Shown one piece after another: positions 1-9,149 of a stretch of 64,000 nucleotides of DNA. Source of the stretch: Xenopus tropicalis (taxonomy: Eukaryota; Chordata; Amphibia; Anura; Pipidae). Both the position numbers and the translations under genes were made by a program. Location: the NCBI RefSeq assembly GCF_000004195.4, contig NC_030677.2:44207142-44271141 (forward strand), in the 5' to 3' direction. A model generated the notes under the pieces. It ran no database searches. It saw nothing but the letters and a program-made list of their open reading frames with translations, and had not been told where the DNA came from. Numbering within the stretch: the first letter of the stretch is position 1; each line of letters begins with the position of its first letter.

Positions 1-726
1 CACTTTGTAAGCAATGTTTTAATAAACATTAGCATTGCTTGTAAGAGCTGCATTATGGGTTCTCACCCTTATATTTTTCATTTGGCCCTACAAATGTCTT
101 GCTAGAAAGCATGCACAGCAATTGAGAGACCTCGCTCAGTATTGTTATGTGTTGGAATTTAGTTACATGTGCATGCTGATATGTATCTCTGCTAAATCAG
201 GTAAGATCTTTTACAAAGGTAAAATGCTCAAGATAGAGACAGCCTTTCAGCACCATTGTGTATTGTTAGCTTCTTGTTACCTACAAAGTCAGTTTGTCAT
301 GTATGGCAAAGGGACACCTTAGAAATGAAATAACACAGGGTCGGGGACAGAAGGTGTTCTGTCCAGGGTAAACCAATCTCCTCTGGGTTACGGGAAAATC
401 TAGCACAATAAGACCTCAACTGACTTAGGAAATGGTGGGAATCGGCTCAAATTCAGATCTTATCTCTACTACTATTTGGCTTTTTTTTTTATAGATAAGT
501 AAAGCAGAAAAGTACTTTTTAAAGCGGGAAATAAAGCAAAAATGTTCAATTTTGTCTAGAACTTAAAGAAAATATACAAAGTGGAATGTTCAGTCTGGTT
601 GAAATGCAGCAGTAAATAGAAGCAGGTAAAAAAGTTTGATTGCCTATAGTTAAAGAAAAACTTGTGGCACTTACAAAAAGCGTGTTCCTAGCAAACCTGT
701 CAATAAAGTTGCACTCAGTCTCACAA
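1..726. other. Unclassified AT-rich DNA
   Basis: No gene, RNA or repeat family is recognised here. The longest open frame (95 codons, 35-322) has no protein-like motif and no splice context. A short A/T run lies near 480. It reads as ordinary non-coding vertebrate DNA. Confidence 0.5.
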
Positions 727-760
727 TTTAAAGGTGGCCATACTTGGCGAGGTTGCGAAC
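727..760. repeat. Fragment of TTAA-type GGTGGCCATAC MITE
   Basis: The stretch begins with TTTAAAGGTGGCCATAC, the terminus shared with the better copies at 41403-41699 and 53544-53946. Only one end is present, so this is a truncated relic. Confidence 0.5.
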
Positions 761-769
761 CCTTTTACG

Positions 770-870
770 AAAACTTTTTTTGTTAAAACTTTTTTACTCC
801 AGATGAAGGTTTCTGTGTTAGGACCAAAACGTCAAGTAATAAACCTTTTATTTTTGCCCCACCCCTTCAT
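770..870 (+). repeat. Degenerate Penelope-like terminal repeat
   Basis: A hammerhead-like motif (CAGATGA at 800-806, GGACC then AAAACGTC at 821-833) is followed by an AT-rich tail. The layout matches the Penelope-like ends at 6740-6945 and 6955-7100. The core is mutated: CUGANGA reads CAGATGA and GAAA reads AAAA. It is probably a dead terminal-repeat fragment, and the identification rests on layout more than on length of match. Confidence 0.4.
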
Positions 871-1424
871 GAACCCTTCCTCCACCACCTAACCCCCCTC
901 CCCCACTGCGTAACTCTTCTTGTAGTTGACACAAATCGATATCCCCCTGCTCCTGGGCCTGGGTGCCAAGGCATATGAGGCCCTAGACCCGTGGAATTTC
1001 CCCCAATGTCCCACCAGCTCAATCTCAGAGTAATGCCAACTGTCTGTGAAGAAGGAATAATGATCTGGGGCGATTCCGTACTTCTGACCTTAGCAACAGC
1101 CTGAGGAAGGTCCATACAGACTGGGTTTCTGGAAATGGAAGAACCCAATTCATTCTGTCTGCAAAGGACCTGCAACATAATTTATATACATTCAAAGTCA
1201 GTTTTATAGAAGGACCCCTTTTATCAGAGGGCCTAGCAGGGGCTCCATAGATAAAAGTTCTAAGGACAAACTATATAATATAACAAATGTAATTTGTATG
1301 TGGAATACTAAAAGTTGTAATTTAACACCAAGCCGGAGGGCCAGGGCATGGATTGCTCACTATTGGTTGAAAGAGAGAGAATTTGATAACAGGACAATAA
1401 TACAATCAGGCTCATAACAAAGGG
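871..1424. other. Unclassified, more GC-rich stretch
   Basis: A 103-codon open frame runs on the minus strand (867-1178). It has no recognisable domain and its composition is what a GC-rich random frame would give. No splice sites frame it. I see no supported gene. Confidence 0.4.
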
Positions 1425-1525
1425 CAGTGATCCCCAACCAGTGGCTCGGGGGTAACATGTTGCTCACCAAGCCCTTGGATGTTGCTCCCAGTGCCCCCAA
1501 AACCAGGGAGTTATTTTTGATGTAC
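1425..1525 (-). repeat. Fragment of hAT-like MITE (CAGNGATCCCNAACC family)
   Basis: The stretch begins CAGTGATCCCCAACC and continues with the block about bringing TGTTGCTC and CCAAGGG motifs that is found, in reverse complement, at 46305-46399 in the complete copy 46098-46399. The opposite terminus is missing. Confidence 0.65.
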
Positions 1526-2504
1526 AGTAGGTTCATCTCACATGTGATTACGTGATTTGGGTAGTAGTCAACACTGCCAAGGACAGGGTTTAACGGGTGC
1601 AAAATGCCACTTTCTATTCTGGTTTAAGACTATGGCCACACAGGGCTGATTTTCAGCCTGCAGGCACATGAAGTAGATTTTGGTGCTGATATGCGTACTT
1701 GGGACAATGCCATCTGAAAGCTGATTGGTGCGTAGGGGCTGATTGTGTCCCGTGAGACTCAAACCTAATGCTTTTGATTTATATGCCACTCAGCATTGCT
1801 ACAGCAGGCCATTATTGTTAAGGAAAGTTTATTTAATTCATAATGCTGTATTTTAGCTTTCAGTTTCCCTAAATATTAAATAATGCAAACTCCAACTATA
1901 CAGCCCTTTTAAAAATATATTATCAGTTGCAGTACTTTTTATGTGACCCAATGCTGGATTTCTCCGGCTTGTTTGCTGTATAACAAATATAATCTTTTCC
2001 TTAAAAGCTCAATCTTAGTGTCTATAAGTAGGTTCTTCATTGCTCCAGGGGCACAGTTCTAACAGTCTGTTCATTGTTTGATGTGCCTTTAAATGACTGA
2101 AGTATGAAATCAGATCTAATTGCATCTTCCATTCTTAAGCTGTTTTCCATAACAGCCTTCAAACCCTTAGTGGTAAAAATAGCCGGAAGGCCCATTGTTC
2201 ATTTTTAAGCTAGTTGGCCTTGATCTGCTTTTCTCCAAAGCTGCAGCATTTCAGCAGTCACCGAGCAAAGTAATGTAAATAATCAGTCTCACTGTCGCTA
2301 ACCCACCCAGAGCTACTCCTCCTACAGTATATTCAAATCATAAAATCTTTTTTTTTTTAAATTTGTTCTGCAGCCATCAATAAGGTGCCACCCTTGTACC
2401 ACACAGACATACAGCCGATTAGCCATTAGCCATGCCGAGTAATACAAATAGTCCCCAATGCCATATAATAGTTCTCTATGTGTTAAACTGAGAACTGTAC
2501 ATGT
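1526..2504. other. Unclassified DNA with a possible conserved non-coding stretch
   Basis: No gene is seen. The part at about 2090-2350 is single-copy-looking, mixed in composition and free of recognised repeats, in the style of vertebrate conserved non-coding DNA. That is only an impression without an alignment. Confidence 0.3.
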
Positions 2505-2670
2505 TTAAAGGAGTAGTTCACTTTTAAGTTTACTTTTAGTATTTTATTAAATGTTTAATTCCTAGTAACATTTCAATTGGTGTTTTTAATAATTTTTTTT
2601 AATGATTTACCTTCCTATTATGTCTATTTTCAGCTTTCAAATAGGGGAAGTCACTTACCCCCAGCACCAG
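2505..2670 (+). repeat. 5' fragment of T2/Kolobok-type MITE
   Basis: The fragment starts at TTAAAGGAGTAGTTCAC, the same terminus as the copy at 46755. It keeps the inner block ending in the CAGCTTTCAAATAGGGG segment. The second terminus is absent. TTAAAGG ends with TTAA target duplications are typical of the T2 group of Kolobok elements in Xenopus. Confidence 0.65.
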
Positions 2671-3515
2671 GGGTCCCAGGACTATCAGAAAACAATGGCT
2701 GCAATGGGACATTTTTTGCTCTTTTTAGACTGTGCCCTGCATTTTGTAACTTGCCACAGGTCTCCATGCTCTGTGCCTGAGTGAGGCAGTGCCAGATCCA
2801 AGGGGGGGGGGCAGGTAGGTGGAAAGCACATATGTTTCCACCCACCTACCCCTTACCTTGCACATCATTCAGAGGTGTATGGTAGGGAGCGGAAGGAGGT
2901 GCAGCCAACATTGGGGCCCTGTCCTTACCTCCTGCCCTAAAGCAGGCAATAGGGAGAGGACTTATTTGCCCCTTGACACTGCTCTCTGCAGGGAGCACCA
3001 CATTTTGACCTGATATAAAATACATTTCTAAAGAAATGTGTGTTGAATAGTGATAATAAGATGGATGAGATAATAGCCACTTAATATGATAAAGAAGTGT
3101 TTAAATTAAAAATCTATATAGTTATTTATATATCTTTTAATACAGTTTTCTTAGATGACCTTGTTGCCATTCTCAGAGCTGTAGGTATTAGGTAATGCCA
3201 GCTGTAAGATCTGCCATATCTCTGACTGTCAAGATGGGGAAGGTGACACTGATTAACAATTGCTCTTAGACCTTGACCTTGTCACCACTCTCTTAAAAAA
3301 CCCTCTTACAAGTACTGATAGAAACTGATAGAAACCGTCGTATTGTAATCAGAAATGTTTACTGAAAAATTCAACAAAATTCTTTTAAATTACATGTACG
3401 GATATATCGTGCACATTTTTAAAAGGCATTTGCTCATTTTTATATATTTTGCTGCATTTTCAGACAATATTAGTTCCACTTTATTCTGTCCTGAAGTAAG
3501 TCACAAAAGCAGTTA
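2671..3515. other. Unclassified DNA
   Basis: No supported gene. A G-rich run lies near 2801. The overlapping open frames at 2577-3013 lack motifs and mutually conflict. The stretch 3145-3300 is complex single-copy-looking sequence with no repeat signature. Confidence 0.35.
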
Positions 3516-3848
3516 CAGGTAAGGGATCAGTTATCCGGAAACCGGTTATCCAGTTCCGAATTACGGAAAGGCCATCTCCCATAGACTCCATTTTAAACAA
3601 ATGATTCTAACTTTTAGAAATTATTACCTTTTTCATTATTTTTCTGTAATAATAAAACAGTACCTTGTACTTGATCCCAACTAAGATATAATTAATCTCT
3701 ATTGGAGGCAAAACAATCCTATTGGGTTTAATTACTGTTTAAATTTTTTTTTTAGTAAACTTAAAGCATGGAGATCCAAACTATGGAAAGATCCCTTATT
3801 AAGAAGACCCCTGGTCCCAAGCATTCTGGATTACAGATCCTATACCTG
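3516..3848 (+). mobile_element. TA-flanked CAGGTATGGGA MITE, copy 1
   Basis: The 333-bp element begins CAGGTAAGGGATC and ends GATCCTATACCTG, with TA on both sides (3514-3515 and 3849-3850). It shares its whole internal layout (TTATCC boxes, CCATCTCCCATAGACTCC, AATAATAAAACAGTACC, TTGATCCCAACTAAG) with the copies near 12.5, 28.4, 29.5, 31.6, 53.4 and 62.1 kb. It has no coding capacity. The TA duplication suggests Tc1/mariner-type mobilisation, but the superfamily is inferred. Confidence 0.85.
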
Positions 3849-3919
3849 TACCACACCATCCACCTGTCACTGCTGCTAATGGAAATGAATGAAAAGAACC
3901 ATACGAAAACAAAAAAAAA

Positions 3920-3992
3920 ACAAAGATCTGATTGGTTGCTATGGGCAACATCACCAGTGAAGTTTATCTCCAGTGCTAATAAATATGCCCCC
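3920..3992. repeat. Terminal fragment of a Harbinger-like repeat
   Basis: It contains GATTGGTTGCTATGGGCAAC followed by AATAAATATGCCCCC. This is a common end of frog elements whose termini read GGGGCNNATTTATTA. Only this end is visible. Confidence 0.4.
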
Positions 3993-4055
3993 ATGTGCTC
4001 TATTGCCCTAAGTCAGTACAACTGACATATGGGAACAATGTGTTAACAGTATGTA

Positions 4056-5687
4056 CAGTGGTGTGAAAAACTATTTGCCCCCTTCCTGATTTCTTATTCT
4101 TTTGCATGTTTGTCACACTTAAATGTTTCTGCTCATCAAAAACCGTTAACTATTAGTCAAAGATAACATAATTGAACACAAAATGCAGTTTTTAAATGAA
4201 GGTTTACGTTATTAAGGGAGAAAAAAAACTCCAAATCTACATGGCCCTGTGTGAAAAAGTGATTGCCCCCCTTGTTAAAAAATAACTTAACTGTGGTTTA
4301 TCAATTTCAATTTTCAATTTCAATATCAATTTCTGTAGTCACCCCCAGGCCTGATTACTGCCACACCTGTTTCAATCAAGAAATCACTTAAATAGGAGCT
4401 ACCTGACACAGAGAAGTAGGCCAAAAGCACCTCAAAAGCTAGACATCATGCCAAGATCCAAAGAAATTCAGGAACAAATGAGAACAAAAGTAATTGAGAT
4501 CTATCAGTCTGGTAAAGGTTATAAAGCCATTTCTAAAGCTTTGGGACTCCAGCGAACCACAGTGAGAGCCATTATCCACAAATGGCAAAAACATGGAACA
4601 GTGGTGAACCTTCCCAGGAGTGGCCGGCCGACCAAAATTACCCCAAGAGCGCAGAGACAACTCATCCGAGAGGCCACAAAAGACCCCAGGACAACATCTA
4701 AAGAACTGCAGGCCTCACTTGCCTCAATTAAGGTCAGTGTTCACGACTCCACCATAAGAAAGAGACTGGGCAAAAACGGCCTGCATGGCAGATTTCCAAG
4801 GCGCAAACCACTTTTAAGCAAAAAGAACATTATGGCTCGTCTCAATTTTGCTAAAAAACATCACAATGATTGCCAAGACTTTTGAGAAAATACCTTGTGG
4901 ACCGACGAGAGAAAAGTTGAACTTTTTGGAAGGTGCGTGTCTCGTTACATCTGGCGTAAAAGTAACACAGCATTTCAGAAAAAGAACATCATACCAACAG
5001 TAAAATATGGTGGTGGTAGTGTGATGGTCTGGGGTTGTTTTGCTGCTTCAGGACCTGGAAGGCTTGCTGTGATAGATGGAACCATGAATTCTACTGTCTA
5101 CCAAAAAATCCTGAAGGAGAATGTCCGGCCATCTGTTCGTCAACTCAAGCTGAAGCGATCTTGGGTGCTGCAGCAGGACAATGACCCAAAACACACCAGC
5201 AAATCCACCTCTGAATGGCTGAAGAAAAACAAAATGAAGACTTTGGAGTGGTCTAGTCAAAGTCCTGACCTGAATCCTATTGAGATGTTGTGGCATGACC
5301 TTAAAAAGGCGGTTCATGCTAGAAAACCCTCAAATAAAGCTGAATTACAACAATTCTGCAAAGATGAGTGGGCCAAAATTCCTCCAGAGCGCTGTAAAAG
5401 ACTCGTTGCAAGTTATCGCAAAGCTTGATTGCAGTTATTGCTGCTAAGGGTGGCCCAACCAGTTATTAGGTTCAGGGGGCAATTACTTTTTCACACAGGG
5501 CCATGTAGGTTTGGATTTTTTTTCTCCCTAAATAATAAAAACCCTCATTTAAAAACTGCATTTTGTGTTTACTTGTGTTATCTTTGACTAATAGTTAAAT
5601 GTGTTTGATGATCAGAAACATTTTGTGCGACAAACATGCAAACGAATAAGAAATCAGGAAGGGGGCAAATAGTTTTTCACACCACTG
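4056..5687 (+). mobile_element. Full-length Tc1-like DNA transposon
   Basis: The element is 1632 bp and starts and ends with CAGTGGTGTGAAAAAC in inverted orientation. It is flanked by TA at 4054-4055 and 5688-5689, the Tc1/mariner target duplication. The inverted repeats are about 210 bp each (4056-4268 and 5476-5687). Each carries an outer and an inner direct repeat (GTGTGAAAAA followed by a C-rich box), which is the IR/DR arrangement of Sleeping Beauty-like elements. The arms are still very similar to each other, so the insertion is fairly recent. It contains one transposase reading frame. Confidence 0.95.
4448..5428 (+). pseudogene. Tc1-family DD34E transposase, one in-frame stop
   Basis: The protein would bind the element's inverted repeats and cut and rejoin DNA at TA sites. 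The start MPRSKEIQEQ and the two helix-turn-helix segments (about residues 1-55 and 60-110, separated by GRPTK) form the paired-like DNA-binding region. The catalytic triad is complete: D153 in WTDE, D244 in QQDNDPKH and E279 in NPIEMLW. Exactly 34 residues lie between the last two. A glycine-rich box (GGGSVMVWGCF) lies at 188-198. Codon 146 (4883-4885) is TGA, where the family normally has a tryptophan just before ENTLWTDE, so the break is a single nonsense change with no frameshift. Downstream codons stay in frame to TGA at 5426-5428. Length with the stop is 326 codons against about 340 for the family. A long open frame on the opposite strand is only a shadow. Confidence 0.95.
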
Positions 5688-5869
5688 TATATGTTTGTCC
5701 ACTAATGCAAGAAGCTTTACTGGTAAAATGGGGGACTGTAGTTAATGTCACTAAATGCGATTAAATGAGTTGTATGAATGGGCAGTAAATACTGAAGGCT
5801 ATACCACATTTTAATGAGATGTTGTAAAAGAAAAGAAGGAGTGCTTAACATACCAGCTGCCACGTAGGA

Positions 5870-6112
5870 CTGTAGGGCGTGTTTAGTAATCTGAGCTTAG
5901 AACAACTGAGCATGCCCACAAGCCAACAGCCAAAGCAAATTCCTGAGGAAGGGGGCTGAGTAGGTTACAGGAGGAGAAGGAAATCTAAGTGATAAAGGAG
6001 ATGTTGCAGCCTTACTATTAACCTCTGGACAACCAGTGTGGCAGGTACTGAAAGATTTCAAAGAGGCTGTTCACTGATTACATTTTTGTGTGTGGGGTTT
6101 ACATGTCCTATA
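5870..6112 (-). repeat. Fragment of Kolobok-type MITE (13341 family)
   Basis: Read on the minus strand, this matches the first ~240 bp of the element at 13341-13964. Shared blocks include GACATGTAAACCCC, AATCAGTGAA, CTACTCAGCCCCCTTCC and GGGCATGCTCAG. The far half is missing. Confidence 0.7.
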
Positions 6113-6209
6113 AGGGCAGTACTTCAGAGCATAGATACAGAACTGAAATGGTTGTTATTTAAATCATCACTGTTCTCAGTTTATCCCTTAAGAAATAATT
6201 AGAAGAGTG

Positions 6210-6337
6210 ATAAAGGGATTCTGTAATGATTTTTATGGTAAACGTTTTACTATGTTACTATGTATAAGAGTAATTTCACTCTATCATTTAAAATGGCTGA
6301 ACAAAAAACATGTTTTTCCATGACAGTATTTCTTTAA
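6210..6337 (+). mobile_element. Short T2/Kolobok-type MITE
   Basis: The 5' end reads TAAAGGGATTCTGT and the 3' end ATGACAGTATTTCTTTAA. These are degenerate inverted copies of the TTAAAGGGATACTGT terminus seen at 15632. The 3' half shares the AAACATGTTTTTCC block with that element. About 128 bp is left. Confidence 0.55.
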
Positions 6338-6339
6338 GG

Positions 6340-6612
6340 ATGCGGTTGAGAGTGTGGCTTTATTAAATAATGGTAAAAATGTGATTATAACAGATACATA
6401 AAAGGCAAATGTGCTAAATCTATAAAATAGAGTAGATTACAGGCCCCACCTGATAAGGATGTTGGCTCAGCTCTAGTCAGTAAGTGACGCAGGATATGGT
6501 ACATTAAGGGTTACTCAAAATTAATGTGAACAAGGTACCAGGGCCAATGGAAAACACCCTCTGCCCTCGGGTACTGAGAGAGCTTAGTTCAGTTTTAGCC
6601 AGGCCCTATATT
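6340..6612 (+). pseudogene. CR1/Rex1-like LINE fragment, start of reverse transcriptase
   Basis: Translation gives degenerate pieces of the CR1-type reverse-transcriptase start, namely KVPGP near 6530 followed by RVLRELSSVLARP at about 6570-6608. The preceding ~180 bp matches the start of the older copy at 11600 (GATGC(A/G)GTTGA(T/G)AGTGTGG). The fragment ends abruptly at 6612. The next part of the same family resumes at 9150, so the two probably form one insertion split by Penelope-like DNA. Confidence 0.65.
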
Positions 6613-6739
6613 TAAAAAGGAAATACCACCTCAGCCTGGCAGTTATATGCCATGACACAATAGCTGCATTGAACTACAGAAGACTTTATTGAAGGCTTCT
6701 CACAGATGATACAGATTGGAGCCAATTGACCCTGATATA

Positions 6740-6945
6740 TGTATATATACCAAAATACCTTAGGTCCCAAAAGGGACCGAAACGTCAGTTGTACATGCAA
6801 TTATAATACACAAGATTTTTTTAAACCACAAAGACCCTTGGTGCTGGCTGTTTTATTTTGATATTTATATGATATCCCGTGCACAGGGGCAGCTGCAGAG
6901 CAGCAGTTTTTGGAGTGTGGTGCTGTCGTGTGGACTGTTTTATAT
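6740..6945 (+). repeat. Penelope-like terminal repeat fragment
   Basis: A perfect hairpin GGTCCC/GGGACC (6763-6768 and 6773-6778) is followed by GAAACGTC, then an AT-rich tail and a GC-richer block to about 6945. This is the 3' half of a hammerhead-type terminal repeat. The CUGANGA box expected before the hairpin is lost and reads CCTTA. It is oriented opposite to the neighbouring Penelope-like element. Confidence 0.5.
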
Positions 6946-6968
6946 ATAAATAAATATATATATATATA
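6939..6968. repeat. AT-rich simple repeat
   Basis: A run of TATATA/AAATAA at the junction between two oppositely oriented Penelope-like ends. Confidence 0.6.
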
Positions 6969-7027
6969 GTCTCTTAGAAAGCACTCACGGTAAAATATAA
7001 AAATAAAACAATTTATTAAACAAAAAA

Positions 7028-7066
7028 GTCTACGCGTTTCGATCCATATAGGATCGTCATCAGGAC
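7028..7066 (-). ncRNA. Hammerhead ribozyme-like motif in Penelope terminal repeat
   Basis: On the minus strand the parts occur in the right order. They are stem I GTC (7066-7064), CTGATGA (7063-7057), stem II GATCC/GGATC with a TATAT loop (7055-7041), GAAA (7040-7037), a very short stem III in ACGCGT, the nucleotide A at the cleavage position, then GAC closing stem I. One extra C sits between CTGATGA and stem II. Minimal type I hammerheads with a tiny stem III are known from Penelope-like elements and are thought to act as dimers. Activity is not shown by sequence. Confidence 0.7.
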
Positions 7067-7774
7067 AGTATCAGGAAGTGAGGTGCATAGTTAAATACAA
7101 ACATGATCCAATCAGTGCATAGAAACAATTAAAACACTATTAACCCATTAAATGCATATATAAAATCTTCTAATATACCGCTGTTCATGTAAACCTAGCG
7201 ATGTGCCACCCCTATCAAGTGTATGTCTAAAACATCTAATTCATGTGATCAGATACCTATGTATATTAGTATATATTAATATTACAGTGATTATGTCCCA
7301 CCCAGGGACCTAAAGGTAAAAGACGTGCAAGTATATAATTATAGTAAATCCCATAAAGGGAAAGTGCTAGTGCCAAATACTTAAACTGGATTCTGTATCA
7401 AAAAAGAAAAAAGAGCAGAACATAACAATCAGTGTGTGAGCGTACTATATCATAAACCCATGGCAGATTAAAAGATGCCATATCTTCCAGGGGTGGCATA
7501 GTAAAAGTGACCTAGTGACAAGTGATTTAATCAACATGTAAGACGGACTCCAAATATTATAACATTAAAATGTACTAAAAATAACAGGAAAGAAAAAAGG
7601 AAAAAGGAGGAAACCAATAGCTCAAAAGTCAAAAACGTTACATTAGGCGAAGTAGATAACTTAATCATGTTAGCATATAGGGTATCACCAGACTGGACTC
7701 CAGTCCATCTGGACACATATCCCTCATAATCCCCATCAGTTGTAAGAACTTAGATATTAATTGTCAATCACATA

Positions 7775-8044
7775 CAGGGGCGGGCCATGCCGACCAGGCG
7801 CCCTAGGCAACCCGGTCGGCCAACTCCGCCCACCTCCCCGCCCCCCCAAATGGCGCATGCGCGCCAAAGCACAGGAGGAGGGGCGGTGCCATTAGATCGG
7901 TCATTGCCTCCGCCGCTAATGACAAGCGGCGGAGGCAATGATAAAGTAGCACTAGGGGTAGGCAGGAGAGGCTCCTGCCCGGCGCCCCTCAATCGTTGCG
8001 CCCTAGGCAGCTGCCTCTTCTGCCTACCCCTAGTTCCGGCCCTG
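7775..8044. mobile_element. hAT-like MITE with perfect 8-bp target duplication
   Basis: The 270-bp GC-rich insert has ends CAGGGGCGGGCC and, inverted, CAGGGCCGGAAC. It is flanked by identical ATCACATA octamers at 7767-7774 and 8045-8052. The 8-bp duplication and CAGGG ends are typical of hAT elements. It has an internal hairpin (CCGCCGCTAATGACAAGCGGCGG region, near 7909-7936). No transposase is present; the open frames on both strands are artefacts of GC content. Related pieces occur at 40659 and 46489. Confidence 0.9.
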
Positions 8045-8343
8045 ATCACATAAAGCTACATTAATTCGTGTTAATCTATAGAGGGCGAAGGTGTGGAAAA
8101 GCACAAGTAATGTTATCTCCACCAATTGTTAGTTGTGCAGTACCCGCTGGTAAAGAATAAGTAGTATTTAAAGTCATATTAACTCCAGATGACTCAACAT
8201 CCAGAATGGCCAACATAATCAGGAAGAACACAGCCGATTATTGAGTCTCAAGAGGATCTTAAAGATGCCACGGAACAGATATAAAGAACATCATATATCA
8301 CTGGCTAATTAATCAGAATGTGTCAATAGTCAGCTGTATTATC

Positions 8344-8822
8344 TCATAGGAAGCAGGAGAGTGAAAACATCTCATTCAGACCCCGTGGAGCAATGGTATC
8401 CAATCTCCGGATCCATTGAGCCTCTCTCTGTAAAAGAAGTTTAGATCTATCCCCACCTCGTGACAAGGGGGAATATGATCTATCAACATAGCTCTCAGCA
8501 TAGGCAATGAATGTTTCTGTTGTACAAAATGTCTCCCCAATGGGCTATCAGAATTTCCTGATGCCAAAGCCGAACGGATTACGGATCTGTGGTTGTTCAT
8601 CCGTGTCCGAAACGTAGTAATGCATTTTCCTATGTAGTAAAGGCCACAGGGGCACATAATACAGTATATGACATATTCTGATGTGCAACTCAGCCTATAC
8701 CGGATCGAAAACCTTTTCCCATTATGTGGGTGGGCAAACCGGGCCCCTGTGATCAAACATCCACAAGTCTTACAATTGCCACATCTGAAGCATCCAAGTT
8801 TACCAGTTCTCAACCAGAATAT
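8344..8822 (-). pseudogene. GIY-YIG endonuclease domain of a Penelope-like element, frameshifted
   Basis: In Penelope-like elements this domain follows the reverse transcriptase and nicks the target DNA. The frame opens with a cysteine cluster (CFRCGNCKTCGC), then CTSEYVIYCIMCPCGLYYIGK, which holds the GIY...YIG core, then the FRTRMNNHRS segment with the expected arginine and a histidine, and RHF. A run of five C near 8468-8472 marks a one-base slip. After it the original frame reads garbage, while another frame restores the expected QREAQW, whose glutamate would be catalytic, and runs on to a stop at 8344-8346. The upstream end is cut off at about 8822, so there is no start codon. The long open frame 8376-8813 is therefore a chimera of true and shifted frames. 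Confidence 0.88.
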
Positions 8823-8830
8823 ATATATAA

Positions 8831-9149
8831 ATTACACAAATAATTAGCATGGAAGACTCTCACTTTTGCTTCAGCATGCAAACCACATTATCTCTCTCTC
8901 ACACAGTTTTCCTCACTAAAGCCTCCATGACACCTCTCTCCTTACAGTGTCCAACTGCACTCGACTTGCCTCTCTGCAACTGCTGTAGGTTCTCATGTAG
9001 GTCATTGTTATCAAAAAGAGTTTGTGCTCTCCCGGTACATTGCCTTATTATTGGCTCCCAAAGGGGACTCCCCCTACAGGCCAACTTTAATGGTAGGTGC
9101 CATCTAGTGGACAGCCCAAATACAGCTTAACTAGATACACAGAAATAAA
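8831..9149. other. Unclassified insert between Penelope and CR1 pieces
   Basis: No domain is recognised. The block near 9080-9115 (GGTGCCATCTAGTGGAC) looks repeat-like. The stretch lies between the truncated Penelope-like element and the resumption of CR1 at 9150, so it is probably part of the inserted material. Confidence 0.4.

Larger units (their letters stand above)
6955..8830 (-). mobile_element. 5'-truncated Penelope-like retroelement
   Basis: On the minus strand the order is GIY-YIG endonuclease (about 8822-8344), a non-coding 3' region, then a terminal repeat with a hammerhead-like fold (7066-7028) and an AT-rich tail. The reverse-transcriptase domain that should precede the endonuclease is absent, and the element stops in a short AT repeat near 8820-8830. 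Such 5' truncation is usual for these retroelements. A hAT MITE (7775-8044) is inserted in the 3' region. Confidence 0.85.

Noticed and set aside
867..1178. 103-codon minus frame
   Set aside because: No domain, no family I recognise, no splice context; its W/R/G-rich end comes from a C-rich plus strand.
5048..5317. 89-codon minus-strand frame inside the Tc1 element
   Set aside because: It is the antisense shadow of the transposase catalytic region.
7768..8053. Two overlapping proline/arginine-rich frames on opposite strands
   Set aside because: They coincide with the GC-rich hAT MITE and its terminal repeats; composition, not coding.
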